Assembly: GCF_000378425.1 (NCBI RefSeq)
Contig: NZ_KB899811.1
Coordinates: 124,001 to 188,000, forward strand
Direction of reading: 5' to 3'
DNA from: Cohnella laeviribosi DSM 21336
GTDB lineage: Bacteria; Bacillota; Bacilli; Paenibacillales; Paenibacillaceae
DNA length: 64,000 nucleotides
In this document: piece by piece, positions 26,310 to 34,396 of the stretch
How the letters are laid out: every line of letters starts with the position of its first letter
How positions within the stretch are numbered: position 1 is the first letter of the stretch
Position numbers and translations under genes: made by a program
The notes under the pieces: model-generated
What the model was told of the DNA's origin: nothing
Database searches by the model: none
What the model saw: the letters and a program-made list of their open reading frames with translations, nothing else

Positions 26310-27785
26310 ATGCGCAAAGACGACCGGCTGGAAGAGCAGATCCGGCAGTTTTACGAGCATGTGCCGGACGTGGCCGATTCCCTGCCGCTTAAGGATTATT
26401 TGCTCAAACACGAAAACAATCAGATGGCCTGGTATTTGCTTGGCAAGCAGTATGCGGCCAGAGGCGAGGAAGCGAAAGCGAATTACTGCTTCGGCCAGGC
26501 CGGGCCCGTGTATGAAGCGTTCGAAGCGAAGGCCAATCCGCTGAGCGGCGGCGGTTTTCCGGCGTCCGCCCCCCGAGACGGAGGGAAAAAACGCGGTTTG
26601 GCGATCGCGGCCGCGCTGCTGGCGATCGCGGTGTCCGTCGTGCTGCCCGTCCGTCAAGCCGTAGCACCTACGGACGCTGCGCCGGGGATGCGGCAGGCGG
26701 CGGACGATACGGGCGCCATGGAGGAGCCGGGGCCGCCCTTGAAGCCGGTTTATTCCGCTCCTCCTGCGGCCGCAACCGGCTCCGCGGCAGACGGGCTGGC
26801 GCTTGTGGCCGGAGCGGACGATCCGGCCACGGACGGCATGAAGACGCTCGGCGGATTGCTGACCAAGCGGACGAGCGGCTCCGAATCGTGGCTCGTTCAG
26901 GCCCCGAAGCTGGGGAAATGGACCGATTGGGTCGGCAGCGGCCGCCCTCTGGCCAAAGTTGCGCTCGACCGTCCGGATGCGGCGGCGGCGATCGACTGGT
27001 TCGATCCGAAATGGTGTCCCTGCGGCACGTCGAAGGACGCGTCGGAGCTATGGCGATCGGTCGCGGAGTGGAAACCGCCGCAGGAAGGAAAGCTGCTGCT
27101 GCGCTCGGCCATGATCCGGTACCGGGAGCGGACGGGAAGCTGGCCGAAGTCCCCGGACGAGCTGGCAGGCGCCTACCCCGCGAATACGACGGCGGGATGG
27201 TCGGAGGAGATGACCGTTTGGTTTAACGAACTGCAGGCGGAGCTGGAGAAAGGGAAGGCGGAGACGGTCGGCTGGCCGCGCGCCGGCGGGACGGCGGGCG
27301 AGAGCGGAGGCGTCCCGGCCGGCTCGTTCGCGCCCATGACCGAGCATCCGCTCGAAATTATCGTCGACAAGAAAAACCACCGGCTCGCGGTCGTCAGCGG
27401 GAATGTGCTGCTGCGCAATTATCCGGTGGGACTTGGCGGAGACAAGACGCCCGAGGGAACGTTCCGGATTACGGAGAAGGTGCGCAATCCGAACGGCCGG
27501 TCCGACGGGGCGTTCGGCAGCCGGGGGATGACGCTGTCGGATACGCTGTATGCGATCCACGGCACGGACGAACCGGACAGCATCGGCCAGGACCGTTCGC
27601 AGGGCTGCGTGCGCATGGCGAAGGAGGACTTGGAGGAGCTGTACGATCTGGTTCCGCTCGGCACGAAGGTCACCATTGTAAAAGAGGGTCTGCCCGCGGA
27701 CCTGCGCATTCCCGAGAAGCGGTTCCGGCTAAAGCCGGCGCAGGACGAGACAAACCCTAAGAAAACGTATGAATGGCTGGGCTGA
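26310..27785 (+). CDS. L,D-transpeptidase (YkuD) with N-terminal cytoplasmic helical region and membrane anchor
   Basis: The 491-aa protein has a helical, TPR-like N-terminal segment (residues 1-75, including NNQMAWYLLGKQY), a membrane helix at about 93-112, a Pro/Ala-rich linker, an uncharacterised middle domain with a WCPCG motif near 236, and a C-terminal YkuD domain (about 345-465). The catalytic His and Cys are in YAIHGT and SQGCVRM. YkuD enzymes make 3-3 cross-links in peptidoglycan outside the membrane. ATG 26310 follows GGAGAGGAG. The cytoplasmic N-terminal addition is not standard for small YkuD proteins. Confidence 0.82.
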   Translation: MRKDDRLEEQIRQFYEHVPDVADSLPLKDYLLKHENNQMAWYLLGKQYAARGEEAKANYCFGQAGPVYEAFEAKANPLSGGGFPASAPRDGGKKRGLAIAAALLAIAVSVVLPVRQAVAPTDAAPGMRQAADDTGAMEEPGPPLKPVYSAPPAAATGSAADGLALVAGADDPATDGMKTLGGLLTKRTSGSESWLVQAPKLGKWTDWVGSGRPLAKVALDRPDAAAAIDWFDPKWCPCGTSKDASELWRSVAEWKPPQEGKLLLRSAMIRYRERTGSWPKSPDELAGAYPANTTAGWSEEMTVWFNELQAELEKGKAETVGWPRAGGTAGESGGVPAGSFAPMTEHPLEIIVDKKNHRLAVVSGNVLLRNYPVGLGGDKTPEGTFRITEKVRNPNGRSDGAFGSRGMTLSDTLYAIHGTDEPDSIGQDRSQGCVRMAKEDLEELYDLVPLGTKVTIVKEGLPADLRIPEKRFRLKPAQDETNPKKTYEWLG

Positions 27786-27809
27786 CCGGCCAGGCTTGCC
27801 GCCCGGGCG

Positions 27810-27953
27810 TCAAACATTCAGAATGAGCAGCGTACCGACAACGACGACGATGGCGGCAAAGGCGGCGCCGATCCAGATCAGCGCCTTCTTGTTCACCTCT
27901 TCCTTCTGCTTTGCCCTGGGCAAGGCGGAGGGTTTCTTTTTTGGTGCGCTCAT
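27810..27953 (-). CDS. Small single-pass membrane protein, 47 aa
   Basis: The product is a basic N-terminus (MSAPKKKPSALPRAKQKEE) followed by one membrane helix (ALIWIGAAFAAIVVVVGTLLIL). AAAGG lies about 11 nt before the ATG. Short proteins of this layout are common and unannotated in Paenibacillaceae. Coding is supported by codon choice and by the clear topology. Function unknown. Confidence 0.5.
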   Translation of the reverse strand: MSAPKKKPSALPRAKQKEEVNKKALIWIGAAFAAIVVVVGTLLILNV

Positions 27954-28214
27954 GGCAATCAGACCTTTCATCGCTATGGAGAATATGGCTTGTGCCTTTA
28001 TTGTAAACGGTTGCCCGGCAAAACGCCAGATGCTCGCCGGCCGTTGGCGCTTAAGCCGGATAAAGCTCCCTTTTCTTTTAGCGAAGAAAAGGCTAAACTG
28101 GTACCCGAAGGTTTTATTTTTGCAAAGCGGCGCCACATTCCGGGGCGGGGAAGCGCTCCGTTACCCGGAGGCGATTCGGAGTTTTCGCATCGAGAAGAAA
28201 GGATGTCGGACGGT

Positions 28215-29309
28215 TTGCTGTACAAGTTGGTTAAACCATGGCTATTCCGCATGGACGCCGAGCTGGCGCATCATTTGGTGGTGGACGGGTTGGGAACGGT
28301 AGGCGGCGTGTCCGGGGCGACGTCGATGCTGTCGGCCGTCTGGGGAGTAAAGGCGCCCGAGGAGCTCGCCGTCGATCTGTTCGGGCTGCGTTTCGCCCAT
28401 CCTGTCGGACTGGCGGCGGGGCTCGACAAGAATGCGAAAGCGGTGCCAGGCTTCTCCAGCATCGGTCTTTCGTTCATGGAGGTCGGCACGGTCACGCCCA
28501 AAGGCCAGCCCGGCAACGAGCTGCCGCGGCTGTTTCGGCTGCCTTCGGACGAAGCGCTGATTAACCGGATGGGCTTTAACAACGAAGGGGCGGAAGCGAT
28601 GGCGGCGCGCCTTGCGCGGCTCGGCCGCAGACGGATTCCGCTCGCGATCAATATCGGCAAAAACAAAACGACGCCCAACGAAAAGGCGGCGGAAGATTAC
28701 CGGGAATGTTTGCGGAGGCTTTATCCTTACGGGGACTTTTTCGTCGTCAATATCAGTTCGCCGAATACGCCGGATTTGCGCTTGCTGCAGCACGGCGACG
28801 AGCTGCGGGGGCTGCTGGACGCGGTGCGCGACGAGATGCGGCGGCAGGCGCAGCGGACGGGCGGAACGCCGAAGCCGATTCTCGTCAAGATCGCTCCCGA
28901 CAACAGCGAGGAACAGCTCGCTTACATGGCGGAGGCGATCCGGATCAGCGGGATGTCCGGCATCATTGCGACGAACACGACGATCGCACGGGACGGCCTG
29001 ACCCATCCGAACGCCGCCGAAACGGGGGGGCTGAGCGGACGGCCGCTGACGAAGCGTTCGACGGAAGTGATCCGTACGCTGTACAAATTGACAGGGGGAG
29101 AATTGCCGATTATCGGATCGGGAGGCATATTCACGGCGCAGGATGCCTACGACAAAATCCGGGCCGGAGCGAGCCTCGTGGAAGTCTACACAGCCATGAT
29201 CTATAAGGGCCCCGGCGTTGTCGGCGAGATTGTCCGGGGGCTGCGGGAGCTGCTTCGCAAGGACGGATTCGGCCGCATTACGGAAGCGGTCGGAGCCGAT
29301 TTTCGGTGA
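28215..29309 (+). CDS. pyrD: Dihydroorotate dehydrogenase (quinone), class 2
   Basis: The 364-aa enzyme has the N-terminal membrane-associated helix region (LYKLVKPWLFRMDAELAHHL) of class 2 DHODH. FMN-barrel motifs are GLAAGLDKNA, EVGTVTPKGQPGN, INRMGFNNEG and VNISSPNTPDLR with the class-2 catalytic serine, followed by IIATNTTIARDG and GSGGI. It oxidises dihydroorotate in pyrimidine synthesis. I prefer TTG 28215, where the conserved protein begins, with GAAAGG 12 nt upstream. The ATG at 28203 abuts the same ribosome-binding site. It is outside any pyr operon, as expected for a class-2 enzyme. Confidence 0.9.
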   Translation: MLYKLVKPWLFRMDAELAHHLVVDGLGTVGGVSGATSMLSAVWGVKAPEELAVDLFGLRFAHPVGLAAGLDKNAKAVPGFSSIGLSFMEVGTVTPKGQPGNELPRLFRLPSDEALINRMGFNNEGAEAMAARLARLGRRRIPLAINIGKNKTTPNEKAAEDYRECLRRLYPYGDFFVVNISSPNTPDLRLLQHGDELRGLLDAVRDEMRRQAQRTGGTPKPILVKIAPDNSEEQLAYMAEAIRISGMSGIIATNTTIARDGLTHPNAAETGGLSGRPLTKRSTEVIRTLYKLTGGELPIIGSGGIFTAQDAYDKIRAGASLVEVYTAMIYKGPGVVGEIVRGLRELLRKDGFGRITEAVGADFR

Positions 29310-29330
29310 AGCGGCCGGAAAGGAGTCAGC

Positions 29331-30134
29331 ATGGACGGCAGGGATTGGAACAAATTTTTGCTGCCTTATCAGCAAGCGGTTGAGGAATTGAAGGTTAAGC
29401 TGAAGACGCTGCGCACCGAGCTGAAGGCGAGAGAAGAATACGCGCCTATCGAATTCGTGACGGGCAGAGTCAAACGGATTTCCAGCATCCTTGAAAAGGC
29501 CAAACGACTCTCCGTCCCTCTGGATCAGATCGAAACGGGGATCGAGGATATCGCGGGCATCCGGATCATGTGCCAGTTTGTTGAGGATATCAAGACGGTT
29601 GCCGAAATGATCCGCAAACGCGAGGATCTGACGATCCTTTACGAGAAAGATTACATCAGCAACCCGAAGCCGAGCGGTTACCGAAGCTACCATATCATCG
29701 TCCGGTATCCGGTTCAAACGTCCCTCGGCTCGCTTCCGGTTCTGGCGGAAATCCAGATCCGGACGCTGGCGATGAATTTCTGGGCGACGATCGAGCATTC
29801 GCTGAACTACAAGTATCGCGAACAGCTGCCCGAAGAAGTGCGGGAGCGGCTGTACAAAGCGGCGGAGGCCGCTTTCCAGCTCGATAACGAGATGTCCAGC
29901 ATCCGCCAGGAAATTGTCGATGCGCAGCAGGGCTTCGAAGAAAAATCGGGCATTGTGCGCAAGGTGCTGAACGATATTCAGAATTTGTATTTCTACCGCC
30001 GCGTGCGGGAAGCGGCCCAGTTTCAGCTTCGTTTCAACGAGCTGTGGGAGCAGGAGGACATCTGGGGAATTACGGAGCTTTCCGCGGAAATTCAGGAGGC
30101 GCTCATACGCGCGGGAAAGAGCCCGGATTCCTGA
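29331..30134 (+). CDS. Small alarmone synthetase (GTP pyrophosphokinase, RelQ/YjbM type)
   Basis: The 267-aa protein holds only the RelA/SpoT synthetase domain: IEDIAGIRIMCQFVEDI near 70-86, KPSGYRSYHIIVRYPVQT near 113 and AEIQIRTLAMNFWATIEHSLNYKY near 138-161. It has no HD hydrolase, TGS or ACT domain, so it is a (p)ppGpp synthetase of the SAS class. It is about 50 residues longer than typical RelQ, with extra helical C-terminal sequence. ATG 29331 follows AAAGGAG. It lies 21 nt after pyrD. Confidence 0.87.
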   Translation: MDGRDWNKFLLPYQQAVEELKVKLKTLRTELKAREEYAPIEFVTGRVKRISSILEKAKRLSVPLDQIETGIEDIAGIRIMCQFVEDIKTVAEMIRKREDLTILYEKDYISNPKPSGYRSYHIIVRYPVQTSLGSLPVLAEIQIRTLAMNFWATIEHSLNYKYREQLPEEVRERLYKAAEAAFQLDNEMSSIRQEIVDAQQGFEEKSGIVRKVLNDIQNLYFYRRVREAAQFQLRFNELWEQEDIWGITELSAEIQEALIRAGKSPDS

Positions 30135-30154
30135 CGGGAGCTGCGAAATTTCGC

Positions 30155-30195
30155 AAGGGACATCCGTTTTTCACAGACGGAAATGTCCCTTTTTA
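30155..30195 (+). terminator. Intrinsic terminator
   Basis: AAGGGACAT (30155-30163) pairs with ATGTCCCTT (30183-30191), with inner CCGT/ACGG, followed by TTTTT. Confidence 0.88.
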
Positions 30196-30315
30196 TGTTT
30201 TCGCGAATTTCGCGCGGCGAAACTTTTGGAAAAGGCCGCAGGGTGGACAAGTCGTCTTTCCTCCCGTACAGTATACGTTAGCAAGGCGAAGGCCAGGAAG
30301 AAAGAAGTGCAAACG

Positions 30316-31185
30316 ATGAAAAAGTCGATCCGATTGGATAAAATGCTGGGCAACCTCGGTTATGGAACGCGGAGCGAAATCAAGCAGCTTGTACGCCTAG
30401 GCAAGGTGACGGTCAACGGTTCCGCCGTCAAAGACCCCGGCATGAAGCTCGATCCCCATCTGGATCGGGTGGCGCTGGACGGCGAACCGGTCGCCTATCG
30501 CGAAGAGGTATACGTGATGATGCACAAGCCGGCGGGCCTTGTTTCCGCGACGGAAGACCGGCGCGACCGGACCGTCGTCGACTTGCTGCCGGACGAGCTT
30601 GGCGTGCTGTCGCCGTTTCCCGTCGGGCGGCTCGACAAGGATACCGAGGGGCTGCTTCTGCTCACCAACGACGGCAAGCTGGCGCACGAATTGCTGGCTC
30701 CGCGGAGGCATGTGCCGAAGACGTACCGGGCGCTCGTCGAAGGCGAGGCGGGAGAAGAGGACGCGGCGGCTTTCCGGGCCGGCGTGGCGCTGGACGACGG
30801 CTACGTCACCCTGCCCGCGCATCTGCGCGTCCTGCATGTCGCAAAGCCCGGAGAAGCCCCCGCGGACCGGGAAATGGCCGAGGCGATCGAAAGAATGCGC
30901 GCTACGCCGGCGCTGCGGCGAGACGAGCTCGAGCGCGCGCAGCGGGACCGGTCCCCGCTGAGCTGGATCGAGCTGACGATTCACGAAGGCAAATACCATC
31001 AGGTAAAGCGGATGTTCGCAGCCGTCGGCAAGCGGGTCCTGTATTTGCGCCGGGTGGCGATGGGACCGCTCGAGCTCGATCCCGCTCTTGGGCCCGGGGA
31101 GTGGCGCGAGCTGACGGAAGCCGAAATCGAGGCATTGCGGAACTATCGCAAGGAGAAGCGGGCGGCGGACGGATTCGTCGGATAA
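30316..31185 (+). CDS. 16S-type rRNA pseudouridine synthase (RsuA/RluB family)
   Basis: The 289-aa protein has an N-terminal S4 RNA-binding domain (IRLDKMLGNLGYGTRSEIKQ, residues 4-60). The catalytic core follows, with the active-site Asp in VGRLDKDTEGLLLLTNDG (near 105) and the KYHQVKRMFAAVGKRV motif near 230. A ~30-residue insertion around 175-210 (AKPGEAPADREMAEAIERM) is longer than usual. The exact target uridine cannot be assigned from sequence. ATG 30316 lies in the A-rich leader and the ribosome-binding site is unremarkable. Confidence 0.85.
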   Translation: MKKSIRLDKMLGNLGYGTRSEIKQLVRLGKVTVNGSAVKDPGMKLDPHLDRVALDGEPVAYREEVYVMMHKPAGLVSATEDRRDRTVVDLLPDELGVLSPFPVGRLDKDTEGLLLLTNDGKLAHELLAPRRHVPKTYRALVEGEAGEEDAAAFRAGVALDDGYVTLPAHLRVLHVAKPGEAPADREMAEAIERMRATPALRRDELERAQRDRSPLSWIELTIHEGKYHQVKRMFAAVGKRVLYLRRVAMGPLELDPALGPGEWRELTEAEIEALRNYRKEKRAADGFVG

Positions 31186-31225
31186 CCCCCGTCGGAGTTG
31201 TTCACGGAAAGGCGTGTTTGGATCT

Positions 31226-31528
31226 ATGGCATTCGGTATCAAACGCGAAGAGTTGCAACAATGGAAAGAGCGGGTGGCCAGCGGGGAAATCGCGTTTCTT
31301 ACCCATTATTGGCACGAACCGCGCTGGCCCGGCGTCCGCACCGTGACGAAGGTGGGCTGCTCGGACGTAAAACGGCTCGCGGCGTGGTGCGCCGAGAACG
31401 GGCTGGACCCGGCTTACATTCACCGACGGGAGCCATTCCCCCATTTCGATCTGATCGGTCCGAAGCAAAAGGAAATCTTGATCCGGGAACGGCTATGGGA
31501 TCAGCTTCGCAAGTTCGGCATCGGCTAA
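31226..31528 (+). CDS. YneQ-like conserved hypothetical, 100 aa
   Basis: The product MAFGIKREELQQWKERVASG, then EIAFLTHYWHEPRWPG, TVTKVGC, and REPFPHFDLIGPKQ, resembles B. subtilis YneQ as I recall it. Function is unknown. It has conserved His, Trp and Cys residues (THYW, VGCSD, PHFD) that could form a small metal or nucleotide site, which is speculation. GGAAAGG lies 13 nt before ATG 31226. A GTG at 31214 is a less likely start. Confidence 0.65.
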   Translation: MAFGIKREELQQWKERVASGEIAFLTHYWHEPRWPGVRTVTKVGCSDVKRLAAWCAENGLDPAYIHRREPFPHFDLIGPKQKEILIRERLWDQLRKFGIG

Positions 31529-31557
31529 CCGCAGGCCGCCGAATTCCCGATCCGCCA

Positions 31558-32415
31558 TCATCCGCCGGCTTTGCCCGACAGCGTTCTTTGGATGATCGCT
31601 TCGAACCAGCGCCAGGGCAGCGCCGCTTTGCCGAAAAGCGTCAGCTTCGTTCCGCGGCCGACCGCGTAGCGGAGGCGCGGCGCCCGGCATTCGGCCAATC
31701 TGGCGACAAGCTCCGCGACCTCCCGAGGGTCCTTCGACGTCGCGGCCGCGCGCCGCGAATATTCGAGCACCGCCTCCAGCGTCTTGCGATACGGGGAGTC
31801 GGGACGGCTGCGGATGCCGGAGAATCCTTTGTCCCAGATGGCGGTGCGGTACGCTCCCGGCTCCACGAGAACGACGCGGATGCCGTGCGGGGCCAGTTCG
31901 TGGCGCAGGCTTTCGCTGAAGCCCTCTACAGCGAACTTGGAGGCGGCGTAAGCGCCGTAACCCGGAAAAGCGATCCGGCCGCTGACGCTGCTCAGTTGAA
32001 TAATCGTGCCGCCGCCTTGTTTGCGCATCAGCGGAATCGCGGCGCGGCTCATGGCGACAACGCCGAAAAAGTTCGTTTCCATCTGCGCGCGCCAGTCGTC
32101 CATCGGCACTTCTTCCGCGAATCCGCCCACGGCGAAGCCGGCATTGTTCACGAGGACGTCGAGACGCCCGTATCGCCGCGCCGCATGCGCCATTGCGGCT
32201 TCGATCGATTCGGCATCCGTCACGTCGAGCCGTACCGGATCAAGCCGCGATGCGACGCCGGCCCGTTCCGCTTCCCGAAGCAGTTCATCCCCCCTTCCGA
32301 GGTCCCGCATTGCGGCCATCACCCGATAACCCCTCAGCGCCAGCGCGATCGAAATCCGCAAGCCGAAGCCGCTGGAAGCTCCCGTAACGAGCGCCGTTTT
32401 GTCCGCCATTGCCAT
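31558..32415 (-). CDS. Short-chain dehydrogenase/reductase (SDR)
   Basis: The 285-aa protein is a classical SDR. It has the NAD(P)-binding TGASSGFGLRI (about 11-21), NNAGFAVGGF near 90, the catalytic Ser in IIQLSSVSG (about 143) and the Tyr/Lys in YGAYAASKFAVEGF (about 157-161). A C-terminal extension follows, common in Gram-positive SDRs acting on lipids or small carbonyls. The ribosome-binding site AAGGAGA precedes two consecutive ATGs; I take the one at 32415. Substrate unknown. Confidence 0.85.
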   Translation of the reverse strand: MAMADKTALVTGASSGFGLRISIALALRGYRVMAAMRDLGRGDELLREAERAGVASRLDPVRLDVTDAESIEAAMAHAARRYGRLDVLVNNAGFAVGGFAEEVPMDDWRAQMETNFFGVVAMSRAAIPLMRKQGGGTIIQLSSVSGRIAFPGYGAYAASKFAVEGFSESLRHELAPHGIRVVLVEPGAYRTAIWDKGFSGIRSRPDSPYRKTLEAVLEYSRRAAATSKDPREVAELVARLAECRAPRLRYAVGRGTKLTLFGKAALPWRWFEAIIQRTLSGKAGG

Positions 32416-32530
32416 CATCCGTCTCCTTTTTTGCCTCTGTTCGTTGTCGGTCATTACCGTTTTCGTCAGCCGGCGGCGGTATTCCTTCCCGCAGCAAATC
32501 GTCCGGAACGCCAATTGCGTCCGGGAACGA

Positions 32531-32574
32531 AAAAAATAAAGCCCTTCGGCTTCCCGTAAGGAAGCGAAAGGGCT
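32531..32574 (-). terminator. Intrinsic terminator for the rsmF/yjcZ direction
   Basis: AGCCCTTCGGCTTCC (32540-32554) pairs with GGAAGCGAAAGGGCT (32560-32574) with one mismatch. Read on the minus strand it ends in TTTATTTTTTT. Confidence 0.88.
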
Positions 32575-32674
32575 GAACGGCTTGCTTTCTTGTTAGGCTC
32601 GATTGCGTCCCCCTGAAGGAGCTGGCGCCGGTTCAGACCGATTCGCCCCGGTTCCGGAAACGGCGGGCCGGCGG

Positions 32675-32767
32675 TCAGTAGCCGGCTTTCAGGATGATGA
32701 CGAGCAGGATGAACAGGACCAGAACGAAGGCTGCCGATGCATAGTAGCTGCCGATAACACCGGACAT
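32675..32767 (-). CDS. YjcZ-family sporulation protein, 30 aa
   Basis: This tiny gene encodes MSGVIGSYYASAAFVLVLF followed by ILLVIILKAGY. It has the YjcZ pattern: a short N-terminus with aromatic residues, a single hydrophobic helix and a terminal Gly-Tyr. Such proteins are small hydrophobic sporulation or membrane peptides of Bacillota. The ATG at 32767 has a strong AAGGAGGAATGCGC leader. It lies between rsmF and a strong terminator. Confidence 0.75.
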   Translation of the reverse strand: MSGVIGSYYASAAFVLVLFILLVIILKAGY

Positions 32768-32949
32768 GCGCATTCCTCCTTCTGATGAGCTGTAGACGGC
32801 CGAAGCGGGGGTTCGGCGCGGACGAACGCTCCCGCCGTTGGCCTACTCTATCCTATGAAGGAAGCGGAAAGCCGAATTGGACATTTGCCCCGGGGCAAAC
32901 GACTTTGGGCATTCGCGGAAAAAAAGCGGATGCCGCAGCACGCCGGCCG

Positions 32950-34335
32950 TCAGACCGAGCGAAGGCCTTTGGGAAGGCGGTTTTTGAGCTGGCCGTCGCT
33001 GGCCTTGAACCAGCCGAGCGGCCAGCCGTCGACCGCAAGCAGCCCCCAGCCCTTCGCGCCTTCCGGCGAGGCGATGCTCTCGCCCCGCAGGTATGCGGCG
33101 ATTTCCGGCGAATCCGCGGGGAAATCGGCGGTCAGCGCGGCGTCGTCCGCTCGGACGGCCATCGCCAGCGCATGGGCCGGTTCGAAGCGTCCTTTCCGAA
33201 CATCGCCAAGATGCAGTCCGGGGCGCGGCGTCCGCAGGCCGGCGAGCGCCGCCGCCCCGAACGGAGCGCCTTCGGGCTGAGGCAGCCAGTAGAGCGCTTC
33301 TCCGAACAGCAGCGGCGATCCCTCCTCCGGCAAGCGGAAGCGGGGCAGCGCTTCTTCCGCGAATTCGCGGAACAGCCGCAGCGCGGCTTCGGCGGCTTTA
33401 TCGGGTTTGCCGGACTTGCGCGCCGCGCTCCGTTCCCTGGCGCGTTCCCCCTTGCCGGAGCCGGATGCCGAACCGCTTCCTTGCGGATGCTTCTCCAGCA
33501 CGGCGACGTAGTGTCCTTCCCCTTCCAGCCGGTGCGGCCACATTCGTTCTTCCCTCGCAAGTTCAAACTCCGGAAATTCCTCGATGAATGCCCGAACGGT
33601 CTCCTCGTTCTCCTCGCGGTTAAAGGTGCAGGTCGAATAGACGAGCCGGCCGCCGGGCTTCAGCATCCTGGCGGCGTCCCGCAAGATGTTCCGCTGGCGG
33701 GCGGCGCAGGCTTTCACCGCTTCGACCGACCACTCGAGGGCCGCTTCGGGGTCTTTGCGAAACATGCCTTCCCCGGAGCAGGGCGCATCCAGCATAATGC
33801 GGTCGAACGCTTCCGGCCAACGTTCTGCCAGAGGTCCCGGCGCGGAATGAATGACCAAGGCGTTGGCAATCCCCATTCGTTCCACGTTCTCGGCCAGAAT
33901 CTTGGCCCGGGGCGGGTGAATCTCGTTGGCGACGAGGAGTCCCTGTCCCTGCATTCGGGCGGCGATTTGCGTTGTCTTGCCGCCGGGCGCGGCCGCAAGA
34001 TCGAGCACGGTTTCGCCCGGCTGGGGATCGAGCAGTTCGGCGGCAATCATCGCGGAAGGCTCCTGGATGTAGTACAATCCCGCCGCGTGATAAGGGTGCC
34101 GGCCGGGACGGCTTGACTCTTCGTAGTAATAGCCGTGCTCGCACCACGGCACGGGCCGCAAGCCGAACCGCTTCGCGATGCCGGGGAACCGTTCGTCCCG
34201 GGCCGTCAGCTTGGACGGGTTCAGGCGCAGGCCGAACGCGCGCGGCTTCTGATACGTATGCAAAAAGACTTCGGCCTCTCGCTCGCCGAGCAGGAGGCGG
34301 ATCCGTTCGATGTATTCGGGCGGAAGTCGGGTCAT
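32950..34335 (-). CDS. rsmF: rRNA (cytosine-C5-)-methyltransferase, RsmF/YebU-like
   Basis: The 461-aa protein has a RsmB/F-type SAM-dependent methyltransferase domain: DLAAAPGGKTTQIAARMQG near 110, the Pro-Cys motif LDAPCSGEGMFRKDPEA near 185 and the catalytic YSTCTFNREENEETVRAF near 243. A C-terminal RsmF-type RNA-binding region follows (about 330-460), joined by a Ser/Gly/Lys-rich linker. It methylates a 16S rRNA cytosine. ATG 34335 has GGAG 10 nt upstream. Confidence 0.88.
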   Translation of the reverse strand: MTRLPPEYIERIRLLLGEREAEVFLHTYQKPRAFGLRLNPSKLTARDERFPGIAKRFGLRPVPWCEHGYYYEESSRPGRHPYHAAGLYYIQEPSAMIAAELLDPQPGETVLDLAAAPGGKTTQIAARMQGQGLLVANEIHPPRAKILAENVERMGIANALVIHSAPGPLAERWPEAFDRIMLDAPCSGEGMFRKDPEAALEWSVEAVKACAARQRNILRDAARMLKPGGRLVYSTCTFNREENEETVRAFIEEFPEFELAREERMWPHRLEGEGHYVAVLEKHPQGSGSASGSGKGERARERSAARKSGKPDKAAEAALRLFREFAEEALPRFRLPEEGSPLLFGEALYWLPQPEGAPFGAAALAGLRTPRPGLHLGDVRKGRFEPAHALAMAVRADDAALTADFPADSPEIAAYLRGESIASPEGAKGWGLLAVDGWPLGWFKASDGQLKNRLPKGLRSV

Positions 34336-34396
34336 GCGGGCCAATCTCCTTCGCGTTCGTTCCGTGATCGATAACAGTATACACGACTGCCGCCGG

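Noticed and set aside
28242-29798. A 518-codon minus-strand frame opposite pyrD
   Set aside because: It is antisense to pyrD and the alarmone synthetase and has no coding signals.
32785-34116. A 443-codon plus-strand frame opposite rsmF
   Set aside because: Antisense reading of a recognised methyltransferase, rich in Arg and Pro.
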